Source: Hymenobacter convexus
GTDB lineage: Bacteria > Bacteroidota > Bacteroidia > Cytophagales > Hymenobacteraceae
DNA length: 64,000 nt
Direction of reading: 5' to 3'
Assembly: GCF_030580955.1 (NCBI RefSeq)
Contig: NZ_JAUQON010000008.1
Span: forward strand, 186,001-250,000
A program made the position numbers and the translations under genes. The notes beneath the pieces were generated by a model. The model saw nothing but the letters and a program-made list of their open reading frames with translations, was not told the origin of the DNA and searched no databases. How positions within the stretch are numbered: the first letter of the stretch is position 1; every line of letters begins with the position of its first letter. Shown one piece after another: positions 14,690 through 23,268 of the stretch.

Positions 14690-15491
14690 AAACATTGAAA
14701 AGTCGTTCAATGGCACGCCCGTGCTCAAGGGCGTGTCGTGCGTGTTCGAATCGGGCAAGTGCAACCTGCTGCTCGGCGGGTCGGGCACGGGCAAAAGCGT
14801 GCTCCTGCAGTGCATTGTCGGCCTGATGAAGCCCGACATCGGGTCCATCACCTTCGATGGCACGGTGTACACGAATAGCAAGATTGATATCCGCCAGGAA
14901 ATTCGCCGCAAAATCGGGATGCTGTTCCAGGGCTCGGCGCTATTCGACTCGATGACCGTGGCTGAAAACGTGGAATTCCCGCTCCAGATGCTTACGCCTG
15001 AAATGAGCCCTGAGGAGCGCCGCGAGCGGGTCGAGTTCTGCCTGAAGCGCGTGGGCCTCGAAAAAGCCGGCGACAAAATGCCCGCCGAAATTTCGGGCGG
15101 TATGAAAAAGCGCGTCGGCATTGCCCGCGCCATCGCGCCCCAGTGTACCTACCTGTTTTGCGACGAGCCCAATTCCGGCCTCGACCCCGCCACCAGCATC
15201 AAGATTGACGAGCTGATTCACGAAATCACGCACGAATACAACATCACCACCGTCATCGTGACCCACGACATGAACTCGGTGATTGAAATCGGCGAGCACA
15301 TCATCTTCCTACACCAAGGCAAAAAGCTCTGGGACGGCACCAAGGACGAAATCCTGAACGCCACCGTGCCCGAGCTGCGCGAATTCATTTTCAGCAGCAG
15401 CCTGGTGCGCGCCGCCAAACGCGTCGACGAAGAGACCGAAGGCGGCATGGCTGCTTTCGCCGAAGAAAGTGAGTCCGGCGGCGGTATTTGA
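14676..15491 (+). CDS. mlaF: MlaF family ABC transporter ATP-binding protein
   Basis: 271 residues from the ATG at 14676. An in-frame upstream ATG (14646) is island-derived and not conserved in character. The ATPase features are Walker A GGSGTGKS (about residue 34), signature ISGGMKKRVGIARA (about 138), Walker B LFCDEPNSGLDP (about 160) and the switch His in VTHDM (about 196). With MlaE it forms the inner-membrane lipid transporter. The island now supplies its upstream DNA: a TACCTTTA (14562-14569) with TTTG 24 bp before it is the only promoter-like pair I find, and it is weak. No MCE (mlaD) gene follows; the next gene is convergent. Confidence 0.93.
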   Translation: MIEVSNIEKSFNGTPVLKGVSCVFESGKCNLLLGGSGTGKSVLLQCIVGLMKPDIGSITFDGTVYTNSKIDIRQEIRRKIGMLFQGSALFDSMTVAENVEFPLQMLTPEMSPEERRERVEFCLKRVGLEKAGDKMPAEISGGMKKRVGIARAIAPQCTYLFCDEPNSGLDPATSIKIDELIHEITHEYNITTVIVTHDMNSVIEIGEHIIFLHQGKKLWDGTKDEILNATVPELREFIFSSSLVRAAKRVDEETEGGMAAFAEESESGGGI

Positions 15492-15515
15492 AAGTAGCCG
15501 GAACGGCCAAATTAT

Positions 15516-15614
15516 AGAACGTCATGCTGAGCGCAGTCGAAGCATCTCTACCGTAGGAGTAATTATTTGCTCTTCGCGGTAGAGATGCTTCGACTGCGCT
15601 CAGCATGACGTTCT
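15516..15614. repeat. Hairpin repeat A (38-bp perfect inverted repeat)
   Basis: Arms 15516-15553 and 15577-15614 are perfectly complementary around a 23-base loop. The arm contains GTCATGCTGAGCGCAG, shared with other elements in this window. It lies between convergent mlaF and the YfiT-like gene, where it can serve as a bidirectional terminator. Confidence 0.85.
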
Positions 15615-15635
15615 GGCTTTATGTGAGCGGTGCTT

Positions 15636-16172
15636 TTAGCTCTTCGCCAGCAACAGCTGCAAATGCCCTAAGTGGTGCCGTCCGTGCCAGGCATACAGCG
15701 CCAGCGTCTGCTCTAGTGTGGAAGTCCGCTGGTTGCCGGGATGGTAGAAAGTGCGTTGCCATTGCTCATCCGTGAGATGATGCAGCAACGTGACAAACCG
15801 CGAATGCAGCGCTTCCAGCAGCGTGAGCGACACCGTAATGGGCGTGGCGGCCACGTCCGGCAGTTCGGCCCAGGCGCTTTCCTCGTAGGGCTTAATAGTC
15901 GGGTTATCCTCGGTGAGGGCCAGCCGGAAGCGCACGTAGGCGTTCATGTGCGAGTCGGCCACATGGTGGATGACTTGGCGGCCGTTCCACCCACCGGGGC
16001 GGTAGGGCTGTTCCATGCCTACGCCCCCCACGGCCTTAGCCGCGGCCGTGAGTTGGGCCGGCAAGTCGGCAATCTGTTGGATGAGTGCCGTGCGTTCGGC
16101 GGTGGTCAGCGGCTGGCTGGGCAGTTGCGGCCGGCCGATGGGGTATTTCAGGGAGTCGTTGGCTTCGTTCAT
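15636..16172 (-). CDS. YfiT/DinB family putative bacillithiol (thiol) transferase
   Basis: 178 residues of the DinB four-helix fold, closest in pattern to the YfiT/BstA group, which transfers bacillithiol to electrophiles using a metal held by three histidines. Visible are PGGWNGRQVIHHVADSHMNA with the first His ligands, the conserved LTEDNPTIKPYEE, and the C-terminal HGRHHLGHL. Cytoplasmic. It is convergent with mlaF and divided from the BFN nuclease gene by a terminator, so it is probably a single-gene unit. The function is inferred from the family. Confidence 0.85.
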   Translation of the reverse strand: MNEANDSLKYPIGRPQLPSQPLTTAERTALIQQIADLPAQLTAAAKAVGGVGMEQPYRPGGWNGRQVIHHVADSHMNAYVRFRLALTEDNPTIKPYEESAWAELPDVAATPITVSLTLLEALHSRFVTLLHHLTDEQWQRTFYHPGNQRTSTLEQTLALYAWHGRHHLGHLQLLLAKS

Positions 16173-16187
16173 AGCCGCAAAGAAAAC

Positions 16188-16220
16188 AAACGCGCTGCCT
16201 CTATTTGGGGCAGCGCGTTT
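16188..16220 (-). terminator. Terminator downstream of the BFN gene
   Basis: AAACGCGCTGCC (16188-16199) and GGCAGCGCGTTT (16209-16220) form a 12-bp perfect stem with a 9-base loop. On the minus strand it is followed by GTTTTCTTT. Confidence 0.75.
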
Positions 16221-16247
16221 TGGATAATCATTGCTGAGCGAAATGAC

Positions 16248-16880
16248 TTAGCCGTTTCGCTTATTGAGTTCGTCGCGGATTTTGGCGGCTTTCTCGTAGT
16301 CTTCTTTTTCGAGGGCCTGGGCCAGCATCTTGGTCAACTCATCGAGCGAAACCTGGCCGCTGGGGTCGCGCGGCTCGGGCTGGGCCCGGCTGGGCCGGGG
16401 AGCGTCCGAATCGTCGTCTTCGTCGTCTTCATCCTCGTCGTCTTCGGCTTCCGATTCGGCCTCGTCGAGGTCAGACAGGATGATGCCGGCTTCGCTGAGC
16501 ACGCTTTCAACGGTGTAAATCGGCACGCCGAAGCGCAGACCGATGGCAATGGCGTCGGAAGGCCGGGCATCGATTTCGAAGGTCGTGGCGCCATCGGAGC
16601 ACACAATGCGCGAATAGAACACGCCTTCCTTTAAATCAGAAATCACAACTTCCAGAATCACCACGTGCACATGCTCGGCAAACGACTTGAACAGGTCGTG
16701 GGTGAGGGGCCGGTTGGGGCTGATTTTCTCGATTTGGATGGCGATGCTCTGGGCTTCAAACATGCCGATGATGATGGGCAAGCGGCGGTTGCCGCCCTTC
16801 TCGCCCAAAATCAGCGCGAAGGAGCCAGACTGCGACTGGCTGGACGACAGGCCCAGGATTTCAAGCTGGATTTTTTTCAA
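16248..16880 (-). CDS. Bifunctional nuclease family protein (BFN, DUF151)
   Basis: 210 residues from a TTG at 16880. The only upstream ATG (16964) would add 28 residues rich in Pro and His that do not look like the family, whose members begin with KKIQLEILGLSSSQ-like sequence. The BFN domain covers about residues 1-135 (GGNRRLPIIIGMFEAQSIAI, ARPSDAIAIGLRFG). A strongly acidic Asp/Glu stretch follows, and the C-terminus (DYEKAAKIRDELN) is a UvrB/UvrC-like interaction motif. BFN proteins have been described as nucleases active on RNA and DNA; the role here is not known. A candidate promoter at 16962-16996 would start transcription below the upstream ATG, which agrees with the TTG start. Confidence 0.85.
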   Translation of the reverse strand: MKKIQLEILGLSSSQSQSGSFALILGEKGGNRRLPIIIGMFEAQSIAIQIEKISPNRPLTHDLFKSFAEHVHVVILEVVISDLKEGVFYSRIVCSDGATTFEIDARPSDAIAIGLRFGVPIYTVESVLSEAGIILSDLDEAESEAEDDEDEDDEDDDSDAPRPSRAQPEPRDPSGQVSLDELTKMLAQALEKEDYEKAAKIRDELNKRNG

Positions 16881-16961
16881 GGGGATGGTACTGTGTGTCT
16901 TGGGTGGCTTTGGATAGGAGGGCAGGCAGCCCGGCCGCAGCCGGTGGGTAGGATGTACCTG

Positions 16962-16996
16962 CAAATAAAGAAAAGTCCGGGCATTGGCCGCCCAAA
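16962..16996 (-). promoter_or_regulatory. Possible promoter of the BFN gene
   Basis: On the minus strand TTTG (16996-16993), 23 bp, then TTTATTTG (16969-16962), one mismatch to TAnnTTTG. Spacing is long, so this is tentative. Confidence 0.3.
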
Positions 16997-17023
16997 ACTT
17001 GCCCTGTAATACGCGAATGCCAA

Positions 17024-17082
17024 AAAAAGATTGGGGGCCCGAGCCCTGAATTTCTTCCGAAACCAGCGACTCAAGCCCCCAA
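17024..17082 (-). terminator. Terminator downstream of etfA
   Basis: On the minus strand TTGGGGGC (17082-17075) pairs with GCCCCCAA (17038-17031) around 36 bases and is followed by TCTTTTTTTGG. The stem is strong and the T run long. Confidence 0.6.
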
Positions 17083-17098
17083 ATCCATCGAATACAAT

Positions 17099-18076
17099 TT
17101 AATTCAGCGCCTTAACTGCGGCCGTCAGCTTGGGCAACACGTCAAAAACGTCGCCTACAATGCCGTAATCAGCCGCCTTAAAGAAAGGAGCTTCGGGGTC
17201 TTTGTTGATAACCACGATGACCTTGCTGCTGTTCACACCGGCCAGGTGCTGTATGGCACCCGAAATGCCGCAGGCAATGTACAGGTTCGGCGACACGGTG
17301 ATGCCGGTTTGCCCCACGTGCTCGTGGTGGGGGCGCCAGTCAACGTCCGACACCGGCTTGGAGCAGGCCGTGGCCGCGCCCAGGGCTTTGGCCAAGTCCT
17401 CAATAAGGTGCCAGTTTTCCGGGCCTTTCATGCCACGGCCACCCGATACCACACGCTCGGCTTCGGGCAGGAGCACGCCGCCGGCCTGGTCCTGCATCAC
17501 CACCTGCTTGGGCGCGTCAGCAAAGTCGGCGTCCGAGAGCTGGGCCGAGAAGCTGGTCACTTCGGCCGTTTTGCCGGCGTCGTGCTGCGCCTCGGTCGAG
17601 TTTTTCTTCACGGCAATGATTTTGCGGTCGCCGCTCAGCACCACGTCCGAAAACGCCTTGCCCGAGAAAGCCCCACGCTTCACAGTGAACTGGTCGCCGC
17701 TGATTTTGGGCAGCTCCACCACGTTGGTGGCCAGGCTCGCCTTGAGGCGCACCGACAGACGCGAGCCCACGGCCGCGCCAATGTTGCTATTGGCCAGCAC
17801 GATGATTTTAGCCTGCTCCTGCTCGGCCGCCGTGGCAATGAGTTTGGTGTAGGCATTGTTCACGAAATCCTTAAGGCGCGGCTCGGCGTCGTAGAGCACT
17901 TTCGTAATACCCTGCTCGCCCAGCTTGGCCAGGTTGGCCTCATTGGCCTCGCCCACGGCAATGGCCGTGGCGGTGGTGCCCATCTGCGCGGCCACCTGCG
18001 CCCCGTACGAGGCTACTTCCAGCGACGACTTTTTTACTTCGCCGTCGGCGCATTCAACTACAACTAATACTGACAT
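17099..18076 (-). CDS. etfA: Electron transfer flavoprotein subunit alpha
   Basis: 325 residues, normal for EtfA/FixB. With EtfB it carries electrons from acyl-CoA dehydrogenases to the membrane quinone pool. The C-terminal FAD-binding domain is intact: GGRGMKGPENWHLIEDLA, SKPVSDVDWRPHHEHVGQ, GISGAIQHLAG and a final VGDVFDVLPKLT. The N-terminal domain (about residues 1-190) has the ETF alpha/beta fold. It is transcribed after etfB in the same direction, with a 124-bp spacer containing hairpin repeat B, unusual inside a two-gene operon that must make equal amounts of its products. Confidence 0.95.
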   Translation of the reverse strand: MSVLVVVECADGEVKKSSLEVASYGAQVAAQMGTTATAIAVGEANEANLAKLGEQGITKVLYDAEPRLKDFVNNAYTKLIATAAEQEQAKIIVLANSNIGAAVGSRLSVRLKASLATNVVELPKISGDQFTVKRGAFSGKAFSDVVLSGDRKIIAVKKNSTEAQHDAGKTAEVTSFSAQLSDADFADAPKQVVMQDQAGGVLLPEAERVVSGGRGMKGPENWHLIEDLAKALGAATACSKPVSDVDWRPHHEHVGQTGITVSPNLYIACGISGAIQHLAGVNSSKVIVVINKDPEAPFFKAADYGIVGDVFDVLPKLTAAVKALN

Positions 18077-18090
18077 GATTTTTATGTTTT

Positions 18091-18192
18091 GTCATCCTGA
18101 GCGCAGCGAAGGACCTTATCACCGTTGCGCCGTGAGAATTAGTAATTGCGACGAAAGCAGCCGTGATAAGATGCTTCCTTCGTCAGCATGAC
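18091..18192. repeat. Hairpin repeat B (imperfect), between etfB and etfA
   Basis: GTCATCCTGAGCGCAGCG at 18091 and the related reverse-complement segment 18161-18192 pair imperfectly, with a short deletion in one arm. Same family as A, C, F, G and H. Confidence 0.7.
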
Positions 18193-18200
18193 AGACGTTA

Positions 18201-18941
18201 TTAAATGACTTTGGCTTCGTTGCGCAGCAGCTTAATCAGCTCACCAGCGTTTTCGGCGTCGATGAGCTTCACGCCCTGCTTTTTAGGCGGCAGCGCAAAC
18301 TCGGCGACCGTGGTGCGGGCGGGCTCGCCCACGGCGGGCACCACTTTCAGGGGCTTGGTGCGGGCCGTCATGATGCCGCGCATGTTGGGGATGCGGGGCT
18401 CGCACATGGGCTGCTGGCACGAGGCCACGAAGGGCGTGTTCACGCTCACAATCTCCTTACCGCCTTCAATTTCGCGCTCCAGGGTGGCGGTGTTGCCGCT
18501 CATATCCAGCTTCATGGCCGGGGCCACCGTGGGGATGCCCAGCATCTCGCCCACCATGCCGTGCACCTGGAAGCCATTGTAGTCGATGCTTTCCTTGCCC
18601 ATCAGAATCACGTCGTAGGCACCTTCTTTGGCGATGGCGGCAATCTGCTCGGCCACGAAATAAGCATCGGAAGGAGCGGCGTTCACGCGGATAGCGTCGT
18701 CGGCGCCGATGGCCAGGGCCTTGCGGATGTTAGGCTCGGTGTCGGCTTCGCCCACGTTGAGGACGGTGACGGTGCCGCTGCCGGCCGCTTCCTTCAACTC
18801 GATGGCGCGGGTGAGGGCGTATTCGTCCCAAGGGTTAATCACGAACTGCACGCCGGCCTTGTTGAACTCCTTATTATCGGGCGTAAAGGTGATTTTGGTG
18901 GTCGTGTCGGGCACGTTGGAAATACAAACCAGAAACTTCAT
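18201..18941 (-). CDS. etfB: Electron transfer flavoprotein subunit beta
   Basis: 246 residues, normal for EtfB/FixA, the AMP-binding partner of EtfA. The N-terminus KFLVCISNVPDTTTKI, the central GKESIDYNGFQVHGMVGEMLG and the ETF-beta signature region around VNTPFVASCQQPMCEPRIPNMR are clear. It is the first gene of the etfB-etfA unit. A perfect TAnnTTTG box on the minus strand lies 128 bp upstream of its start. Confidence 0.95.
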   Translation of the reverse strand: MKFLVCISNVPDTTTKITFTPDNKEFNKAGVQFVINPWDEYALTRAIELKEAAGSGTVTVLNVGEADTEPNIRKALAIGADDAIRVNAAPSDAYFVAEQIAAIAKEGAYDVILMGKESIDYNGFQVHGMVGEMLGIPTVAPAMKLDMSGNTATLEREIEGGKEIVSVNTPFVASCQQPMCEPRIPNMRGIMTARTKPLKVVPAVGEPARTTVAEFALPPKKQGVKLIDAENAGELIKLLRNEAKVI

Positions 18942-19068
18942 TGAAAGAGGGTTTGGGTGGCGAAATCAGTGAAAAAAGGCTGCATGCATAACAACCTGTA
19001 AGAGCTTGCCGGTTTCCGGAAGCCCATCAATTAGAACCAAATGCCGCAGAAAAGCCGCAATTTTGCCC

Positions 19069-19076
19069 CAAAGGTA
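19069..19076 (-). promoter_or_regulatory. -7 box TACCTTTG upstream of etfB
   Basis: The minus strand reads TACCTTTG (19076-19069), an exact TAnnTTTG. No clear TTTG is found at the expected distance upstream, so the promoter assignment rests on the -7 element alone. It would give a leader of about 120 bases. Confidence 0.35.
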
Positions 19077-19094
19077 AACAAAACTCCCTCCCTG

Positions 19095-19433
19095 ATGAAC
19101 ACTCCGGCCACCCGTTTGCAGCAACTGCTCGCTTTCTACGAAGACGACCCCACTGACGCCTTCACCATCTACGCCCTGGCCACCGAATACCGGGCCCAGG
19201 AGCCGGAACGGGCCTGGGAATATTATCAGAAACTGCTAGCCGAACACCCCGATTACGTGGGTACTTACTACCACGCCGGCAAGCTGCTGGAGCAGTTTGG
19301 TAAGAAAGCCGAGGCCGAAAAGGTTTACCGTACGGGCCTAGCCGTGGCCCGCAAAGCCGGCCAGCAACACGCTGCCAGCGAACTGCTGCAAGCTCTGAAC
19401 AGCTGCCTGGGGCTCGATTATGAGGACGATTAA
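19095..19433 (+). CDS. Small TPR-repeat protein
   Basis: 112 residues from the ATG at 19095 (MNTPATRLQQLLAFYEDDP). An in-frame ATG at 19041 adds 18 basic residues without family character. Three tetratricopeptide-like helical pairs are visible (DAFTIYALATEYRAQ, AWEYYQKLLAEHPDYVGTYYHAG, AEKVYRTGLAVARKAG), ending in an acidic tail. Probably a cytoplasmic protein-protein interaction module; the partner is unknown. It is divergent from etfB. Confidence 0.8.
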   Translation: MNTPATRLQQLLAFYEDDPTDAFTIYALATEYRAQEPERAWEYYQKLLAEHPDYVGTYYHAGKLLEQFGKKAEAEKVYRTGLAVARKAGQQHAASELLQALNSCLGLDYEDD

Positions 19434-19676
19434 TAGGTATCACGGCCAGTAAAATAGGGTTATGGCTCTTGCAAATGGAGCCTGATGCTGGCGCTTCTCG
19501 GGTTACACATCATTTTTAACCTGGGCATTATAAGGTTAAACGGGTAGATTCATTTGTTGGGCTGGTAAATCATATAATTCAGCGTCAATATCATTAATCT
19601 GCATTTTTTGAGTGGTTATTTTGCTTGAAATAAGATGGGTTAAAATTAATCCCGGTACATTCTCTTTTTCTGTTGA
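19434..19676. other. 243-bp AT-rich gap
   Basis: No gene seen. TTAACCT and AAGGTTAA (about 19516-19539) form a small inverted repeat around 9 bases that could be a weak terminator for the TPR gene or an operator for the next gene. Confidence 0.35.
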
Positions 19677-20519
19677 ATGCCTAACGTGCTCGACATCGTT
19701 AAAGCTGCTTTCTCGCGCGAATTGGTGCGCCACGTGGCGAGCCGGCTCGGGGAGGCAGAGTCGAGCGTAGGCAGAGCGGTCGGGGGCATTGTCCCTATGG
19801 TGCTGTGCGGGCTGGTAAACCAATCGGGCAGCGGGGCCAGTCAGGCGGTTTTCAACCTGAGCCGTCAGGCGTGGCTGGGTACGCATTATAATGTGAACAC
19901 CACCACGGGTGTGCTGGGCGTGCTGGGCAGCGGCTTTGCCAGCGGCAATAGCCTGGTGCAGGGGCACGACGTGCTGGAAAAGCTATTTGGGACCGGCAGC
20001 CGCGTCCTGGTTGAGCCCATCAGCGCTTTTGCAGGCATCCGGGCAGAATCGGCCGATACGTTATTGAAGCTGGTTGGGACGGTGCTGCCGGCTTTGATGG
20101 GGCAGTATGCCGCCAGCCGGCGGCTGCAGGCAAGCGGACTGGCTTCGGAACTGGCTGCCATCAAGGGACCGGTGCGGGCCATGTTGCCGGCGGGCTTGCA
20201 AGGCCTGGTGGGCCTGCTGTGGCTGGGCGGGTTGGCGACGGGCTTAAAACCAACAACTGCGCCCCCGCGCACCCTGACGTCGGTAGTGCGTGAACGGGTG
20301 GGGTCGACTGTTGAATGGACCGTACGGCGTTCCAGCATGTTGGTAGTTTTGGTGGGTGGGATGGTGATGCTTTGCTTCGTGCTGGCTGGTACGGCGGCGG
20401 GCAATGAAGCGCCCGTGCGGCCGGCCGCCGTGCAACTGCCGGCCACGGCCGTCAGCCTGGAGATGGAGGCCGACGCGGGGCCTCGTCCGCTTGCAACGAA
20501 GGAACTGGGCTTGTTCTGA
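19677..20519 (+). CDS. DUF937 domain protein with C-terminal membrane segment
   Basis: 280 residues. The N-terminal about 160 residues follow the DUF937 pattern: a short helical start (LDIVKAAFSRELVRHVASRLGE), then alternating Gly-rich and helical segments (GGIVPMVLCGLVNQS, TLLKLVGTVLPALMGQYA). A hydrophobic segment MLVVLVGGMVMLCFVLAG near residue 230 is a membrane anchor, followed by about 40 residues with no motif. Related Bacteroidota proteins often continue into an OmpA-like domain, which is absent here. Function unknown. It precedes tolC in the same direction but with a separate leader. Confidence 0.75.
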   Translation: MPNVLDIVKAAFSRELVRHVASRLGEAESSVGRAVGGIVPMVLCGLVNQSGSGASQAVFNLSRQAWLGTHYNVNTTTGVLGVLGSGFASGNSLVQGHDVLEKLFGTGSRVLVEPISAFAGIRAESADTLLKLVGTVLPALMGQYAASRRLQASGLASELAAIKGPVRAMLPAGLQGLVGLLWLGGLATGLKPTTAPPRTLTSVVRERVGSTVEWTVRRSSMLVVLVGGMVMLCFVLAGTAAGNEAPVRPAAVQLPATAVSLEMEADAGPRPLATKELGLF

Positions 20520-20644
20520 GGAAAGCGTTGGCCCCGGTATTTGGGTTGTTCAGCGAGTATTTATCCTCGTTCGTGGCCCTGAAAAATCATTCATTTTATC
20601 CTCATGCGGCTCCCTTCATCTTTGTGAGGAAATCAACGCTGAGT

Positions 20645-21946
20645 ATGTTCCGTCTACGTTTTATAGCCCTTCTGGGGGCCGGGTTGCTGACCGCTGGCTC
20701 GGCCGCGGCCCAAACCCCATCGGCCGCCCCGGCCGATACCATTCGCCTGACGCTACCGCAGGCCGAGCAGCAATTCTTCCAGAACAATTTGGCCGTGCTG
20801 GCCCAGCAATATAACGTGACCGTGGCCCAGGCGCAAGCCGTGCAGGCCCGCCTGATTGACAACCCCACCCTTTACGTGGAGCAGGATGTGCTGCGCCGTC
20901 GCATTGCGCGGCCCACGGTGCCGGAGGGCACGGCGGGCAGCGAGGCCGTGGTGACCGTGCAGCAACTGTTTTCGCTGGCCGGGCGCCGCAAGGCCGCCGG
21001 CCTGGCCGCCCAGCAAGGCGCTGTGGTGGAGCAGTACAACCTGCAGGACCTGCTGCGCAACCTGCGCTACCAGCTGCGCACCACGTTCTACGACGTGTTC
21101 TTCAAGCAGCAGACCCTGAAGGCGTACGCCACCGAAATCAACTCCCTCACGCGCACCGTGGGCTTGTACCAAACGCAGTACGAGAAGGGCAACATTGCGC
21201 TGAAAGAGGTGATTCGGCTGCGGGCGTTCTTGTTCACGCTGCAAAGCGAGCGGCAGACCTTGCTCAATGACGTGGCCTCGGACCAGACCGACCTGCACGT
21301 GCTGCTGCGCGATGCAACCGCCAGCCAGTTTGCGCCGCAGGTGGACGTGACCAAAACCCGCGACCTCACCCTGACCGGCTACCCCGAGCAGGCCCTGATT
21401 GACACGGCTCTGGTTCGCCGCACCGACTTAAACGCCCGCCGCGCCACCCTGCAGCAGCAAAACCTGAACCTGAAGCTGCAGCAGAAGCTGGCCGTGCCCG
21501 ACCTGGCCGTGGGCTATACTTATGACAAGGCCGGCTCTTACATCAATAACTACAACGCCCTGACGCTGGGCATGGCCGTGCCACTATTCAACCGCAACCA
21601 GGGCAACATCCAGGTGGCCAAGGCCCAGATTGCCGGCAGCCAGCTGCTGGTGGACCAGCAGCAGCTGGTGGTGCAAAGCGAGGTACACCAAGCCTACCAG
21701 CTAGCGGCCCGCAACGACGAGCTGTTTCAGAACACTGACCGCGACACGGCGCCCTTTGCGCGGCTGATGGTGGGCATTGAGCAGAGCTACGCCAAGCGCA
21801 TTCTAAGCGTGGTGGAATACCTGGACTTTTTCGAGTCTTACAAAAACAACCTGGTGCAGCTCAATACGCTGCGTGCCAACCGGGTGCGGGCTTTCGAGCA
21901 GTTGAATTTTGCCGTGGGCAAGCCGGTCTTCCGCGCCGACCAATAA
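20645..21946 (+). CDS. TolC family outer-membrane efflux protein
   Basis: 433 residues from the ATG at 20645, which places a signal peptide at the start (RFIALLGAGLLTAGSAAAQ, cleavage after AQ). The in-frame GTG/TTG-type extension upstream lacks this. The protein has the long coiled-coil alpha-barrel segments typical of TolC (for example YNVTVAQAQAVQARLIDNP and its repeat near residue 300, LAVPDLAVGYTYDKAG). It forms the trimeric outer-membrane channel of a tripartite pump. It is followed by the adaptor and two heavy-metal RND pumps in the same orientation, so metal efflux is the likely job. CATCTTTG at 20617-20624 is a possible -7 box. Confidence 0.92.
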   Translation: MFRLRFIALLGAGLLTAGSAAAQTPSAAPADTIRLTLPQAEQQFFQNNLAVLAQQYNVTVAQAQAVQARLIDNPTLYVEQDVLRRRIARPTVPEGTAGSEAVVTVQQLFSLAGRRKAAGLAAQQGAVVEQYNLQDLLRNLRYQLRTTFYDVFFKQQTLKAYATEINSLTRTVGLYQTQYEKGNIALKEVIRLRAFLFTLQSERQTLLNDVASDQTDLHVLLRDATASQFAPQVDVTKTRDLTLTGYPEQALIDTALVRRTDLNARRATLQQQNLNLKLQQKLAVPDLAVGYTYDKAGSYINNYNALTLGMAVPLFNRNQGNIQVAKAQIAGSQLLVDQQQLVVQSEVHQAYQLAARNDELFQNTDRDTAPFARLMVGIEQSYAKRILSVVEYLDFFESYKNNLVQLNTLRANRVRAFEQLNFAVGKPVFRADQ

Positions 21947-21953
21947 GCCGAAC

Positions 21954-22049
21954 GTCATGCAAAGCGCAGCGAAGCATCTCGCGTGCCGCCACTAACCTGA
22001 CGATTGAATTAATACCACAGGCGAGATGCTTCGCTGCGCTCTGCATGAC
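21954..22049. repeat. Hairpin repeat C, between tolC-type gene and adaptor
   Basis: 29-bp arms 21954-21982 and 22021-22049 with one mismatch; the arm begins GTCATGCAAAGCGCAGCGAA. It lies inside a same-strand efflux cluster, where it may reduce read-through or stabilise mRNA ends. Confidence 0.85.
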
Positions 22050-22073
22050 CCGCCTTTTAGCATTAAAAACCCA

Positions 22074-23153
22074 ATGAATCGTCCTTTCCTGGCCTTGCTG
22101 GCCGCTGTGGCCCTCGCCGGCTGCTCCAAACCCGAAGTAAAAGAAGAAAAGAAGGAAGGCTTCCGACTCTCCGACACCATGATGTCGCAGATTGTGCTGG
22201 ACACGGTGCGACTGCGCCCGGTGCAGGACGAACTGGTGCTGACCGGTGAAATCCAGTCGGACGGCGACAATACCGTGAAAGTGTACCCGTTGGTGGGCGG
22301 CGTGGTAGAGCAGCTGAAAGTGCAGCTCGGCGACAAAGTGACCAAAGGGCAGGTGCTGGCCGTCATCAAGTCGAGCGAGATTGCCGACGTGCAGAACCAG
22401 ACCACGGCCGCCACGTCGGACTACGACATTGCCCGGAAAAACCTGGCCGTGGCCGAAGACATGTACAAAGCCGGCCTGAACTCGGAGCGCGACGTGGTGC
22501 TGGCCCGCGCGGAGGTGACCAAGGCCCGCGGCACGGTGGGCAAGAACATCAAGCAGCTGAGCGTGTACGGCGTGGGCAAGGACGGCGTGTACGAGCTACG
22601 GGCGCCCATTTCGGGCTTCATCACCGAGAAAAACGCCACCGAGCACGAGCAGTTCAACAACGACAACGTGCAGAACCTGTTCACGGTGAGCAACCTGGAC
22701 GACGTCTGGATTATGGCCAACGTGTTCGAGTCGGACATCTCGAAGGTGAAAGTGGGCTACTCGGCCGACGTGACCACGCTCAGCTACCCGGACAAGCATT
22801 TTCGGGGCAAGATTGATAAAGTGTTCAACGTGCTCGACCCCGACAGCAAGGTGATGAAAGTGCGCGTGCGCCTCGAAAACCCCGGCTATCTGCTAAAGCC
22901 GGAGATGTACGCCCAGGTGCGCGTGGAAAATACCGAAGGCGCCAAGGCCCTGGCCGTGCCCGCCAAATCGGTGGTGTTTGACAAGGACCGCAACTTTGTG
23001 ATGGTGTACAAGGACCGCACCCACGTGGAAACCCGCCCCGTGACCCTCACCAAAACCGTGGGCGACTACAGCTACGTGAGCACCGGTCTCAAGCCCGGCG
23101 ATGTGGTCATCGCCAAAGACCAACTGCTCGTGTACGACGAGCTGAACGACTAA
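22074..23153 (+). CDS. RND efflux periplasmic adaptor lipoprotein (CusB/CzcB type)
   Basis: 359 residues from the ATG at 22074. An upstream start (22026) would lie inside hairpin C. A lipoprotein signal is present: LALLAAVALAGC with Cys17 as the lipid anchor. Then come a biotinyl-lipoyl-like barrel half (VGGVVEQLKVQLGDKVTKGQ), a short helical hairpin, the second barrel half (YELRAPISGFI) and the membrane-proximal domain. Adaptor proteins join RND pump and TolC. Only one adaptor gene is present for the two pumps downstream. Confidence 0.93.
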   Translation: MNRPFLALLAAVALAGCSKPEVKEEKKEGFRLSDTMMSQIVLDTVRLRPVQDELVLTGEIQSDGDNTVKVYPLVGGVVEQLKVQLGDKVTKGQVLAVIKSSEIADVQNQTTAATSDYDIARKNLAVAEDMYKAGLNSERDVVLARAEVTKARGTVGKNIKQLSVYGVGKDGVYELRAPISGFITEKNATEHEQFNNDNVQNLFTVSNLDDVWIMANVFESDISKVKVGYSADVTTLSYPDKHFRGKIDKVFNVLDPDSKVMKVRVRLENPGYLLKPEMYAQVRVENTEGAKALAVPAKSVVFDKDRNFVMVYKDRTHVETRPVTLTKTVGDYSYVSTGLKPGDVVIAKDQLLVYDELND

Positions 23154-23166
23154 CCATTTCTTCCCC

Positions 23167-23220
23167 CGGCAGTGACACTGGATACGAGCTTTGCGGCCGT
23201 ATTCGGGGTCACTGTTGCCG
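23167..23220. repeat. Nested hairpin in the adaptor-pump spacer
   Basis: CGGCAGTGAC (23167-23176) pairs with GTCACTG(TT)GCCG (23208-23220) and encloses ATACG/CGTAT (23182-23186 and 23198-23202). There is no T run, so it is not a classical terminator. Confidence 0.45.
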
Positions 23221-23268
23221 TTAAAGTCGGCCCCGTCTTCATCATATCCTCATTGCTAGAGACTGAAA

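Noticed and set aside
1700..14700. tRNA gene as integration target
   Set aside because: No tRNA-like cloverleaf is seen near either 14-bp repeat; the right repeat is coding sequence of mlaF.
15516..15614. Insertion sequence
   Set aside because: Only inverted arms of 38 bp and a 23-base loop; no transposase and no target duplication found.
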